This document shows positions 1 through 7,582 of a DNA stretch of 64,000 nt, in pieces. The notes below the pieces were generated by a model. That model searched no databases. It had not been told where the DNA came from and worked only from the letters and a program-made list of their open reading frames with translations. The position numbers were made by a program, and so were the translations under genes. The stretch is from NCBI RefSeq assembly GCF_017573545.1, contig NZ_JAGEOK010000001.1, positions 496,001 through 560,000 on the forward strand, in the 5' to 3' direction. The first letter of the stretch is position 1. Each line of letters starts with the position of its first letter. The stretch comes from Actinomadura nitritigenes (GTDB lineage Bacteria > Actinomycetota > Actinomycetes > Streptosporangiales > Streptosporangiaceae).

Positions 1-309
1 CTCGATCATCATCCGGATCTCGTAGACGTCGGTGACGGAGGCGCGGCGGAGCCGGGTGGTGAAGTCCTCGTCGGGTTCGGTGGCGGTGACGAAGACGCCG
101 GCGCCCTGTCGGGCCTGGACGAGGCCGGCGCCGGCGAGGGCGCGCAGCGCCTCCCGGACGGTGGAGCGGCCGACGCCGAGCTCCCTGGCGAGCGTGGTCT
201 CGCCGGGAAGCCGGGTGCCGACCGGCCAGGAGCCGTCGGTGATCTGGTCGCGGAGCCGCTGGGCGGCCTGCTCGACGAGCGGGCTGCGGCGGAGCGGGCC
301 GAGCGGCAT
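1..309 (-). CDS. GntR-family transcriptional regulator, C-terminus cut off by window edge
   Basis: Reads leftward from ATG at 309; only the first 103 residues are inside the window. They form a complete GntR-type winged helix: VEQAAQRLRDQITDGSW at the front, then the recognition segment LARELGVGRSTVREALRAL and the wing GLVQARQGAGVFV. The visible start of the second domain (TDVYEIRMMIE) is typical of the FCD/FadR subfamily, so a small carboxylate ligand is likely but not identifiable. The start is well supported: AAGGAAGG lies 7 nt upstream on the minus strand. A 13-bp direct repeat (318-330 and 334-346) duplicates that purine-rich stretch. The gene is divergent from the leu leader and leuA; whether it controls them is unknown. 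Confidence 0.85.
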   Translation of the reverse strand, partial: MPLGPLRRSPLVEQAAQRLRDQITDGSWPVGTRLPGETTLARELGVGRSTVREALRALAGAGLVQARQGAGVFVTATEPDEDFTTRLRRASVTDVYEIRMMIE

Positions 310-385
310 GCGACGGCCTTCCTTTCCGGGGGTCTTCCTTTCCGGGCGGACGTCCTACGCTAGCGCCTCCCGCGCACCGCTCAGC

Positions 386-415
386 TTGTCTGAGGAGCTG
401 AGGTGTGGTTAGAGT
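386..415 (+). promoter_or_regulatory. Putative promoter of the leuA leader transcript
   Basis: TTGTCT (386-391) and TAGAGT (410-415) are separated by 18 nt and resemble vegetative actinobacterial -35 and -10 boxes. The ATG of the leader peptide lies at 423, 7 nt after the -10 box, where transcription would be expected to start. The leader peptide may therefore be translated from a leaderless transcript. Inferred from sequence only. Confidence 0.55.
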
Positions 416-422
416 AACCGGC

Positions 423-467
423 ATGGCGTGGCAGGCCCTCCTTCTCGGCCGCCGCGGCGGGGCCTGA
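423..467 (+). CDS. leuL: leuA leader peptide (14 aa, leucine-rich)
   Basis: A 14-codon [17 protein letters not shown], ends at TGA 465-467 and contains three consecutive leucine codons (CTC CTT CTC, 438-446). CTT is uncommon in genes of this GC content, which would sharpen sensitivity to charged leucyl-tRNA. Leader peptides with a run of Leu followed by Gly-Arg-Arg are a known feature upstream of actinobacterial leuA and act by ribosome stalling. No Shine-Dalgarno is visible; the -10-like TAGAGT 7 nt upstream suggests leaderless translation. A longer leuA frame opening at GTG 428 overlaps it but has no ribosome-binding site. Expression is inferred. Confidence 0.75.
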   Translation: MAWQALLLGRRGGA

Positions 468-514
468 TCCGACCGGCACCCCGCCGCGGGGTCCGGCGCT
501 GCCGGTCGTCCGGC
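452..514 (+). promoter_or_regulatory. Putative leucine attenuator: mutually exclusive hairpins before leuA
   Basis: CCGCGGCGGGG (452-462, inside the leader ORF) is perfectly complementary to CCCCGCCGCGG (479-489). The second arm can instead fold locally (479-483 with 487-491). A third hairpin GCCGG-TCGT-CCGGC lies at 501-514, just before the leuA ribosome-binding site GAGGAG (521-526). A ribosome stalled on the leucine codons would cover or free the first arm, changing the fold. No uridine run follows, so control may act on translation or through Rho rather than by an intrinsic terminator. Confidence 0.6.
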
Positions 515-532
515 AACGGCGAGGAGACCGCC

Positions 533-2317
533 ATGAACGAGCCCACCCGAACCCCCTTCCCCACGCTGCGCACCCCGTCCGGCCGCCCGGCCGACGGCGC
601 GCCCTTCTGGAACCCGCAGCGCGGCAGCGCCATGCCGTCGCACCGCTACCGGTCCGTCCACGACCGGGTGCCGTCGCCCGTGCCCGAGGTCGAGCGGACC
701 TGGCCGTCGCGGCGGATCGAGCAGGCGCCGCTGTGGGTGCCGGTCGACCTGCGCGACGGCAACCAGGCGCTGGCCGAGCCGATGGACCCGGCGCGCAAGC
801 GCCGCATGTTCGACCTCTTCACGACCATGGGGTTCAAGGAGATCGAGGTCGGCTACCCGTCGGCGAGCCGGACGGACTTCGACTTCGTCCGGCACCTGGC
901 GACGTCGGGCGCCGTCCCGGACGACGTGACGCCCGTGGTGTTCACGCCCGCGCGCCGCGACCTGATCGAGCGGACGTTCGCGTCCATCGAGGGCATGCCG
1001 CGCGCGGTCGTCCACCTGTACACCGCCACCGGGCCGGCGTGGCGGGACGTGGTGCTGCGGCAGGACCGCGACGGGGTCCGCGGGCTGATCCTGGACGGGG
1101 CGGCGGACGTCGCGCGGCTCGCCGGGGACCGGCCGGGCGTGCGGTTCGAGTTCTCGCCCGAGACGTTCAACTTCACCGAGCCGGAGTACGCGCTGGAGGT
1201 GTGCGACGCGGTCACGGAGCTGTGGGACGCCTCCCCCGACCGCCCGGTCGTCCTGAACCTGCCCGCGACCGTGGAGATCGCGACGCCGAACGTGTACGCC
1301 GACCAGATCGAGTTCATGCACCGGAACGTGGCCCGGCGGGACGCGGTGATCCTGTCGGTGCACCCGCACAACGACCGCGGGACGGGCGTGGCGTGCGCCG
1401 AGCTGGCGGTGCTGGCCGGCGCGCAGCGGGTCGAGGGCTGCCTGTTCGGCAACGGCGAGCGGACCGGGAACGTCGACCTGGTCACGCTCGCGCTGAACCT
1501 GCACGCGCAGGGCGTCGACCCCCGCGTCGACTTCGCCGACATCGACGAGATCCGGCGCACGGTGGAGCACTGCAACCGGCTGCCCGTCCACGAGCGGCAC
1601 CCGTACGGGGGCGACCTGGTGTACACCGCGTTCTCCGGCACCCACCAGGACGCGATCTCCAAGGGGATGGCGCACCACGCCGCGCGGGCCGCGGAGCTGG
1701 GCGTCCCGGCGGAGGAGGCGCCGTGGGAGGTGCCGTACCTGCCGATCGACCCGGCGGACGTGGGGCGCGGTTACGAGGCGGTCATCCGCGTCAACAGCCA
1801 GTCGGGCAAGGGCGGTATCGCGTACCTGCTGCGCACCGAGTACGGCCTGGACCTGCCGCGCAGGCTGCAGATCGAGTTCTCGCGGGTCGTCCAGCAGGCG
1901 ACGGACGGCAGCGGCGAGGAGATCACGGCCGCCGAGCTGTGGGAGCTGTTCCGCGCCGAGTACGTCGACCGGGCGGGCCCGGTCGCGCTCACCGGATGGC
2001 GGACGTCCCACACCGGCCCCGGCCGGCACGACTTCACCGGCGTGCTGCGCGTGGACGGCCGCGAGAGGGAGTACACCGGTTCCGGCAACGGTCCCCTGGC
2101 CGCGCTCGCCGACGCGCTCGCGGCCGCCGGCGTGAAGGTGGACGTGCTGCAGTACGTCGAGCACGCGACCGAGTCGGGCCACGACTCACCCGCGGTCGCC
2201 TACGCCGAGTGCCGCGTCGACGGCGCGACGAGCTGGGGCGCCGGGCGCGACACGTCCGTCCTCACCGCGTCCGTGCAGGCCGTGCTGTCGGCCGTGAACC
2301 GCGCCAAGGCCGGCTAG
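533..2317 (+). CDS. leuA: 2-isopropylmalate synthase
   Basis: 594-residue LeuA, first committed step of leucine synthesis: condenses acetyl-CoA with 2-oxoisovalerate in the cytoplasm. The DRE-TIM catalytic barrel starts with [18 protein letters not shown], where Arg-Asp bind substrate and metal, and carries the metal-binding HPHNDRGTG and the [14 protein letters not shown] loop. The C-terminal third (from about residue 430) is the LeuA allosteric domain that binds leucine. Length and the N-terminal 50-residue extension fit the long actinobacterial type. ATG 533 was chosen because GAGGAG lies 6 nt upstream; an in-frame opening at 428 lacks one. Regulated probably both by leader-peptide attenuation and by leucine feedback. 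Its stop overlaps that of the convergent DUF4236 gene in a CTAG. Confidence 0.96.
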   Translation: MNEPTRTPFPTLRTPSGRPADGAPFWNPQRGSAMPSHRYRSVHDRVPSPVPEVERTWPSRRIEQAPLWVPVDLRDGNQALAEPMDPARKRRMFDLFTTMGFKEIEVGYPSASRTDFDFVRHLATSGAVPDDVTPVVFTPARRDLIERTFASIEGMPRAVVHLYTATGPAWRDVVLRQDRDGVRGLILDGAADVARLAGDRPGVRFEFSPETFNFTEPEYALEVCDAVTELWDASPDRPVVLNLPATVEIATPNVYADQIEFMHRNVARRDAVILSVHPHNDRGTGVACAELAVLAGAQRVEGCLFGNGERTGNVDLVTLALNLHAQGVDPRVDFADIDEIRRTVEHCNRLPVHERHPYGGDLVYTAFSGTHQDAISKGMAHHAARAAELGVPAEEAPWEVPYLPIDPADVGRGYEAVIRVNSQSGKGGIAYLLRTEYGLDLPRRLQIEFSRVVQQATDGSGEEITAAELWELFRAEYVDRAGPVALTGWRTSHTGPGRHDFTGVLRVDGREREYTGSGNGPLAALADALAAAGVKVDVLQYVEHATESGHDSPAVAYAECRVDGATSWGAGRDTSVLTASVQAVLSAVNRAKAG

Positions 2318-2505
2318 TCGCGGCGCCGGAGCGGGCGCCGCCAGGACAGGCCCGTCCCGGGGATGCGGAACATCATCTCGCGGCGCCCGTCGGCCGACCG
2401 GCTGTACCGGGCGCCGCGAACGCCGACACTGTGCCCGACGCCCCTCTTCGAGAAGTTGAGGCGGAAAGGCCCCTTGCGTAGCGATTTGCGGTAACTCCAA
2501 CCCAT
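2314..2505 (-). CDS. DUF4236 family small protein
   Basis: 63-residue protein, [20 protein letters not shown] at its start and a [11 protein letters not shown] ending. This is the complete DUF4236 signature: an aromatic GWSYRKS start, a LNFSK-x-GVG-S turn and a terminal IPGTGL strand. The function of the family is unknown; it is often found alone or fused to other domains. The stop (2314-2316) and the leuA stop (2315-2317) share a CTAG palindrome, so the two genes converge with no spacer. A very long open frame continues leftward through the peptidase gene, but only this segment has family similarity and it ends at the TAG. Confidence 0.8.
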   Translation of the reverse strand: MGWSYRKSLRKGPFRLNFSKRGVGHSVGVRGARYSRSADGRREMMFRIPGTGLSWRRPLRRRD

Positions 2506-2645
2506 GATCGGCAGAATGCCCGGCCGGCGGGGCGGAAACGTCCGGGCGCCCTCCGGACGGCCCGGGATCCGTATTAGGGACGGTCCCTCTCGACCGGCTC
2601 CCGGGACGCAAGAGCAACTCGTGCCCAAATCCGGGCGGAGTTCGC

Positions 2646-2677
2646 CGGAGCGGCGCCCTTTACGCGGCGCCGCTCCG
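2646..2677. other. Perfect 12-bp inverted repeat upstream of the S15 peptidase gene
   Basis: CGGAGCGGCGCC (2646-2657) pairs with GGCGCCGCTCCG (2666-2677) around an 8-nt loop. It lies 50 bp before the TTG start of the peptidase gene, in the 222-bp region divergent from the DUF4236 gene. No T-run follows on either strand, so it is not an obvious intrinsic terminator. It could be an operator or an mRNA leader structure. Nothing else stands out in 2506-2727. Confidence 0.4.
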
Positions 2678-2727
2678 CGAGGAGCCTGTGCCCCCGTAGA
2701 GATCATCTGCTCATACGGAGGTGCGGG

Positions 2728-4701
2728 TTGGCCAGGCGATCCCTGAGACGGACCCGGCGGACGGCGGCGCTCGCCGTGCTCACCGGCGCGGCGGTCGCCG
2801 TCGCGGGCGGCGGCGCGACGGCCATGGCCCGGACCGTCCCCAAGATCGTGGTGAAGGACGGCGTCACGCAGCCGGTCTTCTCCTACAAGGACGCGATCCG
2901 CGAGCACGTGTACGTGCAGTCGAGCGTCGACAGCGACCGGGACGGCAGGCCGGACCGCATCAACGTCGACATCATCCGGCCCAAGGAGACCGAGCAGGGC
3001 CTCAAGGTGCCGGTCATCATGGACGAGAGCCCGTACTACGACAACCTCGGGCGCGGCAACGAGGGCGAGCGCAAGACCTACGACGCCGCCGGGAACCCGG
3101 TGAAGTTCCCGCTGTTCTACGACAACTACTTCGCCCCGCGCGGCTACGCGTTCCTCGCGGTCGACATGGACGGGACGACCCGGTCGGACGGCTGCCCGGT
3201 CAGCGGCGGCCCGTCCGACGTCCTCGGCGGCAAGGCCGTCGTCGACTGGCTCAACGGCCGCGCCAAGGCGTTCAAGGCGGACGGCACGCCGGTCAAGGCG
3301 ACCTGGACGACCGGCCGCACCGGCATGATCGGCAAGTCGTACGACGGGACGCTCGCCAACGGCGTCGCCGCGACGGGCGTGCAGGGGCTCGACACGATCG
3401 TCCCGATCTCCGCGATCAGCAGCTGGTACGACTACAGCCGCATGAACGGCGTGAAGTACTGGACGGACGAGCAGCCCGGCCTCGCCGACGTCGTCGACAC
3501 CGACCCGCCCGCCAAGTGCGCCGCGGTCAACGCCGGTCTCGACCAGGGCGAGGACGACGCGACCGGGAACTACAACGCCTACTGGAAGACGACGAACTAC
3601 CTGCGCGGGACCGTCACGCACGTCGGCGCGGTCCACGCGAGCGTCTTCGCCGTCCAGGGCGTCAACGACCTGAACGTCAAGGACAACCAGTTCGCGCAGT
3701 GGTGGCAGGCGCTCGCGCAGCGCGGCGTCACCCGGAAGGTGTGGCTGCACCAGCGCGGCCACGTCGACCCGTTCGACATCCGCCGCGACGACTGGGTGAA
3801 CACGCTGCACAAGTGGTTCGACCACGAGCTGATGAAGGTCCCCAACGACGTGCTGAAGCAGCCGCGCGCCGACATCGAGGTGGGCCCGGACCAGTGGATC
3901 ACCCAGTCGGACTGGCCGGCGAAGGGCGCGCGGACGACCGTCCTGCGGCCCGGCGCGGACGGCTCGCTCGGTGACCGGCGCGCCGCGGAGGGCACGACCG
4001 CGTCGTTCACCGACGCCGCAGGCCCGCAGAACGCCGGCTACACCGAGGGCGACATGGTGTCGGACCCGACCACCGCGAAGCCGTTCCGGCTCGCGTTCAC
4101 GTCGGGCCCGCTGCAGCGGACGGGGCGGCTGTCCGGCACCCCGGACGTGCGGCTGTCGGTCAAGCTGGACAAGCCGACCTCGAACGTGACCGCGCTGCTC
4201 GTCGACTACGGCACCGACACCCGCGTCGACTACCTCGGCGACGGCTCGGGCATCACGACCCTCGACACCGAGGACTGCCACGGCGAGAGCACCCCGGCCG
4301 ACGACGCCTGCTACAAGAAGACGCAGGTCTCCACGGTCACCTCGGACGTGAACGTGGTCGGGCGCGGCTGGCTGGACGTGCAGAACGCCCCGTCGCTGAG
4401 CGACCCGAAGCCGGTCACGCCCGGCAGGTACTACGGCATCCGCTGGCAGACGCTCAGCCAGGAGTACATGCTCAAGAAGGGCCACCGGCTCGCGCTGGTG
4501 CTGGCCGGGACCGACGCCGACAACAACACCGAGACGCCCACCGGCGCCACGGTCACGGTCGACCTGTCGGCCAGTTCGATCCGCTTCCCGGTCGTCGCCG
4601 GGCAGGACGGGGCGAGCGCGCTGGACGTCCCCGAGCCGAAGGCCGCCTGGCACGGGCCGTCCCACGTGACCCTTCCGCGCCAGGACCGCACGCTGTACTG
4701 A
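2728..4701 (+). CDS. Secreted Xaa-Pro dipeptidyl-peptidase-like (S15) hydrolase
   Basis: 657 residues with a Sec-type signal peptide (RRSLRRTRR, hydrophobic stretch, AMA cleavage near residue 34), so exported. The alpha/beta-hydrolase domain has the nucleophile elbow GKSYDG (Ser204), the acid region GVNDLNVKDNQ and the histidine in HQRGHVDPFD. The C-terminal part (from about residue 400) is the jelly-roll domain of X-Pro dipeptidyl-peptidases and CocE/NonD hydrolases. Family members cleave dipeptides after proline or act as cocaine or cephalosporin esterases; the actual substrate here is open. The TTG start follows GGAGG (2717-2721) with 6 nt spacing. The gene is monocistronic, flanked by a hairpin upstream and a terminator at 4722. 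Confidence 0.85.
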   Translation: MARRSLRRTRRTAALAVLTGAAVAVAGGGATAMARTVPKIVVKDGVTQPVFSYKDAIREHVYVQSSVDSDRDGRPDRINVDIIRPKETEQGLKVPVIMDESPYYDNLGRGNEGERKTYDAAGNPVKFPLFYDNYFAPRGYAFLAVDMDGTTRSDGCPVSGGPSDVLGGKAVVDWLNGRAKAFKADGTPVKATWTTGRTGMIGKSYDGTLANGVAATGVQGLDTIVPISAISSWYDYSRMNGVKYWTDEQPGLADVVDTDPPAKCAAVNAGLDQGEDDATGNYNAYWKTTNYLRGTVTHVGAVHASVFAVQGVNDLNVKDNQFAQWWQALAQRGVTRKVWLHQRGHVDPFDIRRDDWVNTLHKWFDHELMKVPNDVLKQPRADIEVGPDQWITQSDWPAKGARTTVLRPGADGSLGDRRAAEGTTASFTDAAGPQNAGYTEGDMVSDPTTAKPFRLAFTSGPLQRTGRLSGTPDVRLSVKLDKPTSNVTALLVDYGTDTRVDYLGDGSGITTLDTEDCHGESTPADDACYKKTQVSTVTSDVNVVGRGWLDVQNAPSLSDPKPVTPGRYYGIRWQTLSQEYMLKKGHRLALVLAGTDADNNTETPTGATVTVDLSASSIRFPVVAGQDGASALDVPEPKAAWHGPSHVTLPRQDRTLY

Positions 4702-4721
4702 TCCCCCCGTCTCCGAACCGG

Positions 4722-4759
4722 CGAGGCCGCCGCACCCGCACGAGGGCGCGGCGGCCTCG
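4722..4759. terminator. Bidirectional terminator hairpin
   Basis: CGAGGCCGCCGC (4722-4733) is perfectly complementary to GCGGCGGCCTCG (4748-4759), 12 bp with a 14-nt loop. It sits in the 80-bp gap between the convergent S15 peptidase gene and histidine kinase gene, so it can serve both. No uridine tract, as is common at this GC content. Confidence 0.6.
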
Positions 4760-4781
4760 TCGCGTCCCACCTGCGGCGGGT

Positions 4782-6701
4782 TCAGCGGGGCGCGGCCTGG
4801 GCCGGGCGTTCCACGGGCAGGGGCGCCTCCACGCTGAGGACGAAGCCGCCGCCGGTCCGCTCCGCCGTCAGCACGCCGCCCCGCGCCGCGACGCGCTCGC
4901 CGAGGCTGGGCAGGCCGATGCCGCCCGGCTCCGCCCGTTCCGCCGGGGGGACGGCGGGCGGTCCGTCCACCCCGTCGTTGGCGAGCCGCAGCCGCACGAC
5001 GCCGTCGACGACGGCCACCTCGATCGAGCAGCGGGTGGCGCGGCTGTGCCGCAGGATGTTGGTGACCCCCTCGCGCAGGACGGTCGCGAGGACGGTGTCC
5101 AGGTCGGCCGGCAGGTCCGCGACGTCCACCGCGTCCGCGACCTCGATGCCCACCGCGGCGAGCGTCGCCCGCGCCGCCCCCGCCTCGGCCGCGACCGACA
5201 TGTCCCGGTAGCCGCTGGTCACGCCGGTCATGTCGGCGAGCGCCTGGCGGGACATGCCGAGAGCCTCCGCGAGCTGGCGGCGGGCCTCGTCCGGTCTGGC
5301 GGACGCGAGGCGGGCGGCCACCTCGTTCTTCACCACGACCGCGGACAGGCTGTATCCGAGCAGGTCGTGCAGGTCCCGGGAGAACCGCAGCCGCTCCCGC
5401 GCGACCGCCGCGGCGGCCATCTCCTCGCGCGCGTCCTGCAGCGTCGCGGTGAACCCGGCCATCCGCGCCAGGCCGTACACCACGGCCGCGCGTTCGGCCG
5501 TCCAGACCACGAAGTAGGCGGTGCCCCAGTGCGCGGAGCCCCAGATGCCGAACGGGACGTCCTGGCAGACCAGCAGGGCGGCGACCGGCCACCGCAGCCG
5601 GCGCCCCAGCAGCACCGCCGCCGCGCCCGGCAGGAACGGCAGGACGGCCCAGGTCGTCGGCCCGTAGAACGGCATCGGCGCGAACGTCAGGACGACCAGC
5701 CCGCCCAGGACCCCGTACCGCCGCACGGCGCCCAGCGGGCGCCCGTACGCCCGCAGGCACCCGTACACGTACAGCACGGCGTACGCGGCGAGCAGCAGCA
5801 CGAACGGCGCCGCCGACCATGCGGGGTGCCCGCCGCGCGCCAGGAAGCGCAGCGGATACGGGACGATCATCAGCCCGAGCGTCGCGGCGCCCAGCCCCGC
5901 GACCGTCCGGGCGGTGAGGTCCCCGGCGACGGTCCGCGCCGGCTCGGCCGGGTCGTCCAGCCGGGCGAGGTACTCGTGGGCGACCCGGCGGGTCGTGGCA
6001 AGGGCCGTGCGCGCCCCGCGCACCCCGTCCTCCAGCAGGTCGCGCGCCTCGTCCGGACGCTCCCCGATCAGCGTGAGCGCGTGCTCGCCCCGCTCGACCG
6101 TCCCGGCCAGCGCGACGCCGATGTTCTCCTGCAGCCGCCGCGTGAACGCCAGCCGCTCCCGGGCGACCCGCGCCGCGGGCAGCACCCGGAGGGTCTCCTC
6201 CAGCGCGGCCACCAGGTCGGCCAGCCGCGCCATGCCGTAGACGGCGACGCCGACGAACGCGGCCTGCCCGACGAGGAAGTACAGCGCCTCGGCGACCGTG
6301 GGGCGCTCGGCCAGCGACAGCGGCAGGTCCGCGGCGAGCACCGCGCCGAACCCGGCCCACGCGAGCCGCCCGGGACGGACGAGCAGCAGGACCGCCCCGC
6401 ACAGGAACCCGACGTTGCCGTACCAGGTCGACGAGTACCAGATCATCGGGACGAACGTCAGGACGGCCTGCGCGGCCAGCGTCCACCGCCACCCGGCGGG
6501 ACGGCCGCCGTCCAGCCGCCGCACGCAGTTGCGCAGGTGCAGCGCGAGCAGCGCGGCGAGCAGCACCAGCGGCGCCACGCGCCGGGACGGCGGCAGGTCG
6601 GACGTCATGATCCCGACGAACCCGCCGAAGAAGAACCCGACCGTCACGATCGCGATGACGGCCTGCGCCACCCGCGGAACGACGGACGCCGCACGCTGCA
6701 T
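4782..6701 (-). CDS. Tandem-duplicated orphan sensor histidine kinase (HisKA_3 type)
   Basis: 639 residues built from two copies of the same unit: a membrane domain of several hydrophobic helices followed by a dimerisation helix. Copy 1 spans about 1-250, copy 2 about 260-510, and a single HATPase domain follows (N-box EGVTNILRHS at 544-553). Copy 2 has the intact phosphoacceptor motif RDLHDLLGYSLS (His445). Copy 1 has the matching stretch RRLQENIGVALA with glutamine (Gln191) instead of histidine, then the shared PDEAR segment, so it is a pseudo-phosphoacceptor. The kinase belongs to the NarL/LuxR-partner class (HisKA_3), but no response regulator is adjacent. Signal unknown. Start ATG at 6701. 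Confidence 0.87.
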   Translation of the reverse strand: MQRAASVVPRVAQAVIAIVTVGFFFGGFVGIMTSDLPPSRRVAPLVLLAALLALHLRNCVRRLDGGRPAGWRWTLAAQAVLTFVPMIWYSSTWYGNVGFLCGAVLLLVRPGRLAWAGFGAVLAADLPLSLAERPTVAEALYFLVGQAAFVGVAVYGMARLADLVAALEETLRVLPAARVARERLAFTRRLQENIGVALAGTVERGEHALTLIGERPDEARDLLEDGVRGARTALATTRRVAHEYLARLDDPAEPARTVAGDLTARTVAGLGAATLGLMIVPYPLRFLARGGHPAWSAAPFVLLLAAYAVLYVYGCLRAYGRPLGAVRRYGVLGGLVVLTFAPMPFYGPTTWAVLPFLPGAAAVLLGRRLRWPVAALLVCQDVPFGIWGSAHWGTAYFVVWTAERAAVVYGLARMAGFTATLQDAREEMAAAAVARERLRFSRDLHDLLGYSLSAVVVKNEVAARLASARPDEARRQLAEALGMSRQALADMTGVTSGYRDMSVAAEAGAARATLAAVGIEVADAVDVADLPADLDTVLATVLREGVTNILRHSRATRCSIEVAVVDGVVRLRLANDGVDGPPAVPPAERAEPGGIGLPSLGERVAARGGVLTAERTGGGFVLSVEAPLPVERPAQAAPR

Positions 6702-6744
6702 GGCGGAAATCTACCGTTACCTCGGGCGATGTCCGGGTTGATCG

Positions 6745-7509
6745 CTACACGGTGACCCGCTGCCCGGGGTCGAGCAGGTGGAACCCGCCGGAGAACCCGG
6801 CGAAGGCCCCCGCCAGGGTGTCGCGGCCCTGCGAGAAGTGCGCCCAGCCCTCGAAGTGCAGCGGGACGACCTGGCGGGCGCCGAGGATCGCGGCGGCCTC
6901 GGCCGCCCCGGCGCTGCCGAGCGTCAGCTCGCCGTCCACGAGCGGCGTGCGGGCGGCCCCGGCGAACAGCAGCGCCACGTCGAACGGCGCGAACCGCTCC
7001 GCGATCTCCCGCACCACGTCCAGGGACGCGTTGTCGCCGCTCACGTAGGTGGTGGGCAGCCCGTCGCCGGTCAGCACGAACCCGGTGACCGGGCCCGTCA
7101 GGTGCTCGGTGCCGTCCGGGCCGTGCCGCGCGGGCACCCCGGTGATCCGCAGGACTCCCCCGCCGGGACGCGCCAGCTCGGCGTGCTCCCACGCGGGCAG
7201 CGCGCGGACGGTGCCGCCGAGCCGGTCCGCGGCGGCCCGGGTGGACAGCGTCAGGGGCGCCCGCGCCACGTAGGCGCGGCCTCCGTCGTCCAGGTTGTCG
7301 GGGTGCTGGTCGTGCGACAGCAGCACCGCGTCGACCGGGCCGACCTCGTCCGGCCCGGCGACCGCGTCCATCGTCTTGGTCAGCACCCGGTCGCCGACGG
7401 GATGCCCGCCGGCCGCGTCGAACGTCGGGTCGACCAGCAGCCGCAGGCCGCCGGTCTCCAGGACCGCCGTCGGCCCGCCGAGATACCGGACCGTCAGGGA
7501 CTCGGTCAT
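6745..7509 (-). CDS. MBL-fold metal-dependent hydrolase (UlaG-like)
   Basis: 254-residue cytoplasmic metallo-beta-lactamase-fold protein. It opens with VRYLGGPTAVLETGGLRLLVDPTFD, typical of the UlaG-like L-ascorbate-6-phosphate lactonase group. Its metal loop reads LLSHDQHPDNLDD instead of the canonical HxHxDH; a form with H-D-H-H is frequent in this subgroup, so Gln replaces one possible ligand. A later histidine lies in VVPLHFEGWAHF. Substrate unknown. ATG 7509 was chosen over the in-frame GTG at 7518 because GAGGTGA lies 6 nt upstream of the ATG. It lies between the LigD-polymerase gene and the kinase gene, all leftward. Confidence 0.8.
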   Translation of the reverse strand: MTESLTVRYLGGPTAVLETGGLRLLVDPTFDAAGGHPVGDRVLTKTMDAVAGPDEVGPVDAVLLSHDQHPDNLDDGGRAYVARAPLTLSTRAAADRLGGTVRALPAWEHAELARPGGGVLRITGVPARHGPDGTEHLTGPVTGFVLTGDGLPTTYVSGDNASLDVVREIAERFAPFDVALLFAGAARTPLVDGELTLGSAGAAEAAAILGARQVVPLHFEGWAHFSQGRDTLAGAFAGFSGGFHLLDPGQRVTV

Positions 7510-7582
7510 CGCTCTCACCTCATGATCGTCATCAGCACGCGTCCGATCATGAAAGCCGGCGGGCGCGGCGGGAATTCCCGGG

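Noticed and set aside
428-532. N-terminal extension of LeuA from GTG 428
   Set aside because: No ribosome-binding site, Arg/Pro-rich sequence without similarity, and it overlaps the leader peptide and hairpins. ATG 533 has GAGGAG upstream.
2314-6492. Minus-strand open frame of about 1,390 codons across the peptidase and kinase genes
   Set aside because: Only the last 63 codons (2314-2505) have family similarity (DUF4236). The rest is Arg/Ala/Gly-rich antisense sequence opposite the S15 peptidase gene and out-of-frame over the kinase gene.
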